This document shows positions 57,824 through 64,000 of a DNA stretch of 64,000 bases, piece by piece. The position numbers were made by a program, and so were the translations under genes. The stretch comes from Acinetobacter silvestris (GTDB lineage Bacteria > Pseudomonadota > Gammaproteobacteria > Pseudomonadales > Moraxellaceae): contig NZ_NEGB01000002.1 of NCBI RefSeq assembly GCF_002135235.1, positions 186,001 through 250,000 of the forward strand, read 5' to 3'. Position 1 is the stretch's first letter. The number at the start of each line of letters is the position of its first letter. The notes below the pieces were generated by a model. That model ran no database searches. It was not told where the DNA came from and worked only from the letters and a program-made list of their open reading frames with translations.

Positions 57824-58172
57824 GGATGATCCTACCTACACTTTAATTCTAATTTGTTTGAAATTTAAAAAGAGAATTAAACCAAATACCCCTCCAAAAC
57901 ACCCAAACAAAAATACGATTTTAATCAAGATTAATAGCAAATTTCTACTTATATTTTTAGAAATATCAGTTAAATACATATATTAATAAGATACTATCAT
58001 TTTATACCTTAATTTCCATTTATACCACCTTCTGAATTTTTAAAATTTTAAATAGGCTTCATACAACGTATAATTATGAACAGAACATAGCACCTAAAAA
58101 TGAGTACGAATTAAAGCAAATTCAAATGAGCTTAATCATTTTATCCAAGATCAAAATATATTGACTTCTGAC
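57824..58172. other. AT-rich intergenic region upstream of Roadblock B
   Basis: About 350 bp between dusB (ends at 58173) and the Roadblock gene on the same strand. No gene recognised; presumably holds a promoter. Confidence 0.35.
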
Positions 58173-59234
58173 CTATTTAATTTCAAGTAAATTCACCGTT
58201 TCAACCTGTACATCACTCATGATTTTGCCTTGTGCTAAAAGTTCATCAAAATAGGCTTCAACCACTTTATACTGATCTGCAGTATTTTCTACTTTATACA
58301 TATTTTGGCGAAATTCATTGCTAGAACGTAAGCCTTTGGTATACCAAGCAATATGTTTTCGTGAAATACGGCAACCAGAATATTCACCATAGAATTCGTA
58401 AAGTTCAGATAAGTGCCCTAAAAGTACATCCTTAACTTCTTGAATATCTGGTGCAGCTAAATGCTGACCTGTTGTTAAATAATGAGAAATTTCCCGAAAA
58501 ATCCAAGGACGACCTTGTGCAGCACGTCCAATCATAATGGCATCGGCACCAGTATAATCGAGTACATATTTTGCTTTTTCAGGACTGTCGATATCTCCAT
58601 TGGCAATCACTGGAATTGATATCATCTGTTTAACTTCTTTAATTAAGCTATAGCGTGCTGTATTTAAATACATGTCTTCACGTGTACGGCCATGCAAAGC
58701 TAAAGCTGCTATTCCCGCTTGTTCAGCACGTTGAGCAACGCGAAGAATATTTTCTTTACCATTTAAAAAACCTAGGCGGGTTTTTAGTGTTACAGGAACA
58801 TCTACTGCGGCTACCACAGTATCTAAAATACGGGCAACTAAATCTTCATCTTTGAGCAAAGCTGAACCAGCTAATTTATTACATACTTTTTTAGCAGGAC
58901 AACCCATATTGATATCAACAATTTGTGCACCATTCGCTACTTGAAAGCGTGCTGCTTCTGCAAGATCAAATGGATCTGAACCTGCTATCTGTGCCGAAAT
59001 AGGAGCAAGCTCACCATCAAAATTGGCACGATATAAACTTTTTTTACTCATACGCAAGGTCTGGTCTGATGTCATCATTTCACTGACTGCATGCCCAGCA
59101 CCAAAATATTTACACAACGTACGAAACGGTCGATCCGTGACACCTGCCATAGGAGCGACCCAAAGTTTATTACCTATTGGTTTATCAAACAATTCTTCAA
59201 TTACATTGTTTTGACTCAATTTCTTTAACCTCAT
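58173..59234 (-). CDS. dusB: tRNA-dihydrouridine synthase DusB
   Basis: Reduces specific uridines in tRNA D-loops, using FMN and NADPH. 353 aa. DusB-type motifs: VAPMAGVTDRPFRTLC, VDINMGCPAKKV with the catalytic Cys, LKTRLGF, IPVIANGDI, GADAIMIGRAAQGRPWIF. The string NMGCPAKK plus AGSALL distinguishes it from DusA. The N-terminus is about 20 residues longer than E. coli DusB and is close to the recombinase remnant just upstream. No fis gene is beside it, unlike enterobacteria. Confidence 0.93.
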   Translation of the reverse strand: MRLKKLSQNNVIEELFDKPIGNKLWVAPMAGVTDRPFRTLCKYFGAGHAVSEMMTSDQTLRMSKKSLYRANFDGELAPISAQIAGSDPFDLAEAARFQVANGAQIVDINMGCPAKKVCNKLAGSALLKDEDLVARILDTVVAAVDVPVTLKTRLGFLNGKENILRVAQRAEQAGIAALALHGRTREDMYLNTARYSLIKEVKQMISIPVIANGDIDSPEKAKYVLDYTGADAIMIGRAAQGRPWIFREISHYLTTGQHLAAPDIQEVKDVLLGHLSELYEFYGEYSGCRISRKHIAWYTKGLRSSNEFRQNMYKVENTADQYKVVEAYFDELLAQGKIMSDVQVETVNLLEIK

Positions 59235-59279
59235 TTAACTTCTTTGAATCGCCTCTTATTGACTTCTAGCACCCTCTTT

Positions 59280-59781
59280 GCACCGCAAAAAGTAGGATGT
59301 AAATTATATAGATACGATTACCAAACACCAATAAAAGATGGAACTATACGTTATCGTGCTCAGGTGCGTGTTCAACAAGATGGTTATCCTGATTTCAAGG
59401 TCTCAAAAACTTTCAGCACAAAAATCGTTTGCAGACGAATGGATAAAACGAACTGAAGCTGGGATGGAATTAAATTCTGAAAAAATGCTTAACCCCAAAA
59501 CTGAGTTAAAACATAGAACCTTAGCTGGATTCATCAAATAAGATTTAGACACAGCGGATAGTTTCACAAGAACAAAGAATAGTGCAATTCATTTCATTGC
59601 TAGTTTAGAGATATCAGAGAAAAATATCCATTCATTAACGCGACAAAATTTTTAAATCATACTAAATTCTGAAATAAGGGAATCTATCAAAAGGAATGAA
59701 TTTTTTATCCCTAATCACATTCAAAGATATGCGTCATCTCAATGCAGCTTTATACATACGGATACGTTTAGGCGAGTTTTA
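59280..59781 (+). pseudogene. Decayed tyrosine recombinase (phage/island integrase)
   Basis: The N-terminal part reads YRYDYQTPIKDGTIRYRAQV, then DFKVSKTFS; a one-base shift in or near the A-run at about 59418-59425 continues as KSFADEWIKRTEAGMELN and ELKHRTLAGFIK. A TAA at 59539 interrupts it, and after that DLDTADSFTRTKN and IHSLTRQNF still follow the integrase SAM-like domain pattern. A short later stretch, LITFKDMRHLNAALY (59711-59757), resembles the F-x-D-[LM]-R-H catalytic motif. The middle domain is missing. It begins about 45 bp from the dusB start codon, transcribed divergently. It is certainly not functional. Confidence 0.7.
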
Positions 59782-59937
59782 ATAAATAGGATAAAAGTAA
59801 GCATTTTATATAAGAAACGAAAGCCTAAAACTCTCGCTTCTAGTTCGTTTTATGTGGATTGTAAGAAAATTTCAAAACATAAATAGTCATTTTTGAATTT
59901 GACTTACTCACTATTTATACAAAAATATCAATACACT

Positions 59938-60957
59938 TTAGTTTTTAGGTAAACTTTGTATAGCTCTACTTAAGGTATTAGTCGCAGATTCATTGTAAAT
60001 ATTACATATGCCAGCATTAAAGTCCTTATATCCGTACTCATCCTTATAATCAAATGTTCTTAAAGGATCATATGTTCCATTATGTAATTTCCCATTCATT
60101 TCAATAACGACGGGATCTCTATATCTCATTCCCTTATAGAGATTTCTTTCTTGATTATTAGTTATATAAGCAACTCTAAATCCTGCCCAAGTTTCCTGAA
60201 CAACAGTATAGTTTTGATTTTTTTGTTCAACCACCCATTCGTCTAAAGTTTCATTGCTATTACCAGACAACTCATCAAAAATGATATTTGGTTGATTATA
60301 TTGTTGTGTTAAATATTGATGACAGATTGCCCCTTTTTCAAAAGTATTTGAAAGTTGAGTAAATCGATTTTTCATTTTGATATAGTTAGAATCATTTTCA
60401 TTAACCCGATCAAGGGAGCTAAGTAAGTCAATTGTAACTTTTGAAGAATGCACACTTTCATTAGAAAGATCAATATTTTTGAATTTAACTGTTTTTGTTA
60501 AGCCACTACCATCAACATCATAACCAAGCACTAGTGTTGAATCAGTATTTTTTAGGATATACATCGGATGTTGACTTTTTTCTGAATAATACAATTTGTC
60601 TTTGGTTAATATATATTCTTGCCACCCATTCCATACTGGCTTATGTTGATCATTTTGTTGAAAAAGTGTGCTGATATCTTCTGATAAAAGCGTGTTTATT
60701 TGAGTTTTACGATTTTCTAAAATAGAATAAAATTTTGCTGTTGTACCCATATCTACAACATGTATTTTATACTCACCGACAGGCAAGGTTAAAACATTTT
60801 GAGTAACTGTTGTAGGTGGCTTTCCTGATATATTTAAATCTGTATTTGTTGATGTATTTGCTTGGTTATCATTAGAATTACTACCACCTCCGCATGCAGA
60901 TAGTGTTAAACCTGTAAGCATCACCAAACTAATATAGTTAATAGATTTTTTTTTCAT
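59938..60957 (-). CDS. Lipoprotein of unknown function
   Basis: 339 aa. The signal peptide is basic (MKKKSINYIS) with a hydrophobic core and the lipobox LSAC followed by GGGSNSND, a flexible linker common in outer-membrane lipoproteins. No recognised domain. A QNVLTLPVGEYKIHVVDMG segment and many aromatic residues suggest a beta-rich fold. It lies among accessory genes beyond the integrase remnant, so it may be island cargo. Confidence 0.6.
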   Translation of the reverse strand: MKKKSINYISLVMLTGLTLSACGGGSNSNDNQANTSTNTDLNISGKPPTTVTQNVLTLPVGEYKIHVVDMGTTAKFYSILENRKTQINTLLSEDISTLFQQNDQHKPVWNGWQEYILTKDKLYYSEKSQHPMYILKNTDSTLVLGYDVDGSGLTKTVKFKNIDLSNESVHSSKVTIDLLSSLDRVNENDSNYIKMKNRFTQLSNTFEKGAICHQYLTQQYNQPNIIFDELSGNSNETLDEWVVEQKNQNYTVVQETWAGFRVAYITNNQERNLYKGMRYRDPVVIEMNGKLHNGTYDPLRTFDYKDEYGYKDFNAGICNIYNESATNTLSRAIQSLPKN

Positions 60958-61754
60958 TATGCTATATATCCAAAAAATAGGATTAAGAAAGTTTTAAAAT
61001 ATATTCTAAAAAAATGAATATTTTTGTAAGCCTACATATTTTATAATCTTTAATCTATGATGACTACAAATAAATTGTGTAATACGCCCACTAAAGCTAA
61101 ATTAATCTAAATTTAAAATTAGGTGACAATTAATCATAAAGCCTCATACAAAACACTTTTTTATGATGCATGGCCTTATTTAAATACAATATGCCTACAT
61201 CCTTAACCAAAATATTATCTCGGCTAAGCACATAAAATTCTTATGATTTTCTATTCATCTTTAAACTTTCAGTTGTACATTTCTCTCTAATTTTTATTTG
61301 TCTTGTACTCTAACAACTATTAGTAATCTCAATTCTATTTCTAAAAATATAATATGCTTTTTAACAAGGATCAACTTATAGGAATAGCCCCACATTAAAG
61401 TGTAAAAAGATGGTCATCTACTCAACTCATCGTGATAAAAACCACTATTGTGTAGACATAGAAACTTTAAAAATGAATCCTAACAACTAAATCTCGTACA
61501 AGCCCTCACTGCCTTCAAATGGATAAAAAAATATAAAAACAGGTAGATCATTATACTTATCTATTTTTATACAAAAAGTACTTAATTGAACACTTATTAC
61601 ACATAACAAACAGTGCATTAAGTCGTAATATTTGAATGATCAGTGTAGCTATAATGTTTACATAAAAATTAAAGCTGCAATCTATCTATATACAACCAAC
61701 TCACTCTTCATTTTTTATACAACACCTCCTAAAATAGCAACTAGGCCTTATACA
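60958..61754. other. AT-rich divergent intergenic region
   Basis: About 800 bp between the lipoprotein (minus) and beta-helix (plus) genes, with no supported gene. A frame in the same phase as the beta-helix gene is open from 61632 but looks non-coding by composition. Confidence 0.35.
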
Positions 61755-63053
61755 ATGACTAAAATTAAAGTTAGTAGTTTCAATGAATTAAAGGCAGCCA
61801 TAGACTATGGCGCACAATATATTACTGTTACCCGAAGTTTTCTAAGCTTGCAGAGCATCACGCTTCCCCCATCAGTTCAACTGATTGGCCAAGCACAAGA
61901 AAATGGAACACTCCCTAGCATATCATTCTCTCATAGTGATGGATTTGCGATCACATGTAACAATCAAATTCATAATTTAGTCATTCAAGCACCTAGCGAA
62001 CATCGTGCTATTTATAACGTCACCGCTGATGATCACTTAGGGACATTCGAATTCAGTAATCTCACGTTAAATGGACAATTTTCATTTATTGCTCGTAGCG
62101 GTGTAAAAAATGCACGTATTAATGTGAGTAACTTAGACATTATTGCTGCCAATACCTGCCATTATCTTGAGCAACCACAAAAATATGGTGTAAACGTATT
62201 GCAAGGTGCATTCACCGTATACAACTTCAATAGTGACCCTGATAGCTTGATTGAATTAAACATAGAAGGCCTCACGATTGGTCGTGAAAATGCACCAGTC
62301 ATCGGTTCTGGGATGTTTATATCTGGTTTCGGTGATCAAGGGGGGCGTGTATTGTCAAATAAAATCACCACTCAAGCGGTTTACAGTAATGGGAAAATTC
62401 CATACGGCGTCGCTAACATCATTAGCGCTGCAATATTTGTAGTTTATGGTGCAGAGGTGAAAGAGTTAGTACACGAAGGAGATATCGTGACCTATGGTGT
62501 CAACGATATGGTACTCGACACTTGGGGCAGTGTTGAAAATTGGCTGATTAAGCGCAATGTGATTTCTTATGGTCCTAGCGGTGTTGGCTTCGTTAATTTT
62601 GGTTATGTGAAAAATTTTATTGTAGAAGGCGCTGTAGAAACTTATGGTTTGGGCGCTCGCGGCTATAACCAATATGATGGCACAGTGGATCATATTGAAT
62701 TTCAATCGATCACAACCTATGGTGATGGCTCAGTAGGAATCCAAATTAGTAAAAAAATTGGGAAATTGACGGTCCACGGTAATGTCCATACGCACGGAGG
62801 AATTGGCAATTCATTAGTCAAAGGTCTAAACGTGACTCTGCCTGCCATTCCGTTAAGCATTAAAGAAGGAGGAGATGTCGAAGAAATCAATATCGGCGGT
62901 AACATTGAAAGCAATGGGGATGATATTGTTAGTTATCAGGTTGATACTGGAATAGTACGAGCATTCAATCTCAAAGGAAAAGTTATTGCTACCGGAAAAA
63001 ATAGTCAGACTGTAGTTATTCTCAATGGTGGTCAAACCCCGAAAATCATATGA
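61755..63053 (+). CDS. Right-handed parallel beta-helix protein of unknown function
   Basis: 432 aa from ATG 61755 (MTKIKVSSFNELKAAIDYG). From about residue 60 it shows repeating short beta-strand coils with G/N turns, for example VKNFIVEGAVETYGLGARG, VDHIEFQSITTYGDGSVG and IGKLTVHGNVHTHGGIGN, typical of the pectate-lyase-like beta-helix. There is no signal peptide, no polysaccharide-lyase motif I recognise, and no autotransporter barrel. An upstream open frame of 41 codons exists but has unusual composition. Function unknown; location beside the recombinase scar suggests accessory DNA. Confidence 0.7.
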   Translation: MTKIKVSSFNELKAAIDYGAQYITVTRSFLSLQSITLPPSVQLIGQAQENGTLPSISFSHSDGFAITCNNQIHNLVIQAPSEHRAIYNVTADDHLGTFEFSNLTLNGQFSFIARSGVKNARINVSNLDIIAANTCHYLEQPQKYGVNVLQGAFTVYNFNSDPDSLIELNIEGLTIGRENAPVIGSGMFISGFGDQGGRVLSNKITTQAVYSNGKIPYGVANIISAAIFVVYGAEVKELVHEGDIVTYGVNDMVLDTWGSVENWLIKRNVISYGPSGVGFVNFGYVKNFIVEGAVETYGLGARGYNQYDGTVDHIEFQSITTYGDGSVGIQISKKIGKLTVHGNVHTHGGIGNSLVKGLNVTLPAIPLSIKEGGDVEEINIGGNIESNGDDIVSYQVDTGIVRAFNLKGKVIATGKNSQTVVILNGGQTPKII

Positions 63054-63448
63054 TTGTTAACGTTTTAAGTGAATACTCCATATACTAAAAGCGTGAATTT
63101 TACGCCCACGCTTCGCAATAACAATATTGTATAAATTATAGAAAATTTAGAAATTTTTTCGGTATAACAAAAAAGTAAAACTTTGAATATCCAAGTACTC
63201 GATCTATTTAATTCATTATCGCTTAGATACATCATCAGATCTGGATAAATTAATCGGAAAATTTTCCAAAAAACAGCTACAAACTGTACTTCTATTCATC
63301 AGTCACGCTATATTTAGCTTTGTTATTTATAACATTTAAAAAATAATCACTATTAACCTACATTATATACTTTTGACATTTCGGGGGGGGCGCTCTCACT
63401 ACGGAACTTCACAGCAACCTATACTTTAGACACGCTAACCAAGAAATC
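63054..63448. other. Gap with hairpin and G8 tract
   Basis: About 395 bp. A weak hairpin, AAGCGTG (63089-63095) and CACGCTT (63107-63113), lies just after the beta-helix gene. A run of eight G residues sits at 63383-63390. From there to 63448 the frame of the next gene is open and reads like coding sequence (ALTTELHSNLYFRHANQEI), but it has no start codon. Confidence 0.5.
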
Positions 63449-63912
63449 ATGCATAAATTAGATGCTCTTTTCAAAGAACATCAAGGTGATGCTGAAATAT
63501 TTAAACAACTCGTGATCACAATTAATCCAACTGATGGTGCGGAACTGGCACAAGACCTCATTGATCTTGTAGATCAAGTTGAATATGACTTAGGTTCAGA
63601 ATCACTTCACCGTTCTGAAGGATATTCAATTGCCCATTTTGTACATGGTTCATCTGGTGATGAGTTCATGCAAGCCATTTTAGACTTTCTAAAAAATTTA
63701 GTTCCAGATATTCATACCCAAGCTTGGGGTTACGGAGACGATGACCCTTGGGAGTTTTGGTTTAAATTCGAAGGTATGAACTTATTCGTAAAGATGATGA
63801 ACCGTTCAATGACCTAGATAATGATTAACATATTCAATCTTCAATATATGAATGGTGGCACAAAGACATGCCTAGAGGAATCAAAGAAGGCTTTTTAAAT
63901 GATTTAAATTAA
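63449..63912 (+). pseudogene. Small acidic protein gene broken by a frameshift and a stop
   Basis: The intact part encodes 122 aa starting MHKLDALFKEHQGDAEIFKQ and reaching DDDPWEFWFKFEG. At about 63771-63776 the frame changes: the other frame continues YELIRKDDEPFNDLDND, then a TAA (63826-63828), then HIQSSIYEWWHKDMPRGIKE and GFLNDLN to a stop at 63910. The continuing frame has the composition of real protein and no other stops, so the gene has one indel plus one nonsense change. The family is unknown to me; small size, acidity and tryptophan content would fit an immunity-type protein, but this is a guess. The 5' end may also be truncated. Confidence 0.6.
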
Positions 63913-63934
63913 AGCCTATCGACATTTGTAATGC

Positions 63935-63962
63935 AAAAGACCCTCAATTGAGAGTCTTTTTA
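63935..63962 (+). terminator. Intrinsic terminator
   Basis: AAAAGACCCTCAAT pairs with ATTGAGAGTCTTTT (one mismatch) and ends in a T-run, just beyond the broken gene. Confidence 0.8.
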
Positions 63963-64000
63963 ACAATTATTTTCAGAATTTTGCGCTAAATTAATTTCAA

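Noticed and set aside
61370..61460. Possible insertion-sequence debris
   Set aside because: No terminal inverted repeats, target duplication or transposase motif could be seen.
61632..61754. Upstream extension of the beta-helix gene
   Set aside because: The 41 extra codons are rich in Y, I and T with no signal-peptide pattern, and the ATG at 61755 begins the ordered domain.

Overview
The window looks like a chromosomal segment of an Acinetobacter species (Gammaproteobacteria, Moraxellaceae). The base composition is AT-rich. The proteins recall Acinetobacter families: mutS-fdxA, kdsD-kdsC-lptC-lptA-lptB, a DcaP-type porin, BapA-prefix adhesins, and the ben/cat genes of the beta-ketoadipate pathway with a BenM/CatM-type regulator. 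The species cannot be named from this sequence alone.

Positions 1-7200 are housekeeping: the 3' part of mutS, ferredoxin fdxA, an M15-type lipoprotein, a SAM methyltransferase, a tandem universal stress protein, a hexapeptide acyltransferase and a YigZ/IMPACT protein. Positions 7300-10630 encode a large BapA/RTX-type adhesin, followed by about 800 bp of very AT-rich non-coding DNA. Positions 11431-14853 carry the Kdo and lipopolysaccharide-transport operon (kdsD, kdsC, lptC, lptA, lptB). cysS and a tRNA-Gly gene follow.

Positions 16947-37733 form an aromatic-catabolism island. An AraC/XylS regulator diverges from antAB (anthranilate dioxygenase) and an AAHS transporter. Next come a DcaP-like porin and a BenK-like transporter, then a LysR regulator divergent from a 12-gene run catB-catC-catA-benABCD-benE-catIJ-catF-catD. 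Together these genes cover uptake of benzoate or anthranilate, dioxygenation to catechol, ortho-cleavage, and conversion to succinyl-CoA plus acetyl-CoA. No antC reductase lies beside antAB, so BenC is the obvious local candidate to supply electrons. The long run is punctuated by an intrinsic terminator at the end of benD, by hairpins, and by REP-like palindromes around catF.

Positions 38186-46620 hold TetR and LysR regulators, an SDR-SDR-Baeyer-Villiger monooxygenase group with a divergent TetR gene, and a second, shorter Bap-like repeat protein. Positions 46934-53184 hold a KAS III-like synthase, acyltransferase and GFA-type gene set, then hrpA. Positions 53560-59234 hold ahpC, an HdhA-like dehydrogenase, a KTSC protein, a second methyltransferase, a DUF1653 protein, two Roadblock/LC7-type proteins and dusB.

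Immediately upstream of dusB lies a decayed tyrosine-recombinase gene. Beyond it are orphan accessory genes: an unknown lipoprotein, a beta-helix protein, and a small gene broken by a frameshift and a stop. This end reads as the scar of an old integrative element. I found no CRISPR array, intact insertion sequence, rRNA or obvious riboswitch. I did not find a clear complete novel system. The best leads are the ant/ben electron-transfer sharing, the regulation inside the merged cat-ben cluster, the orphan Roadblock pair, and the dusB-proximal scar with its cargo.
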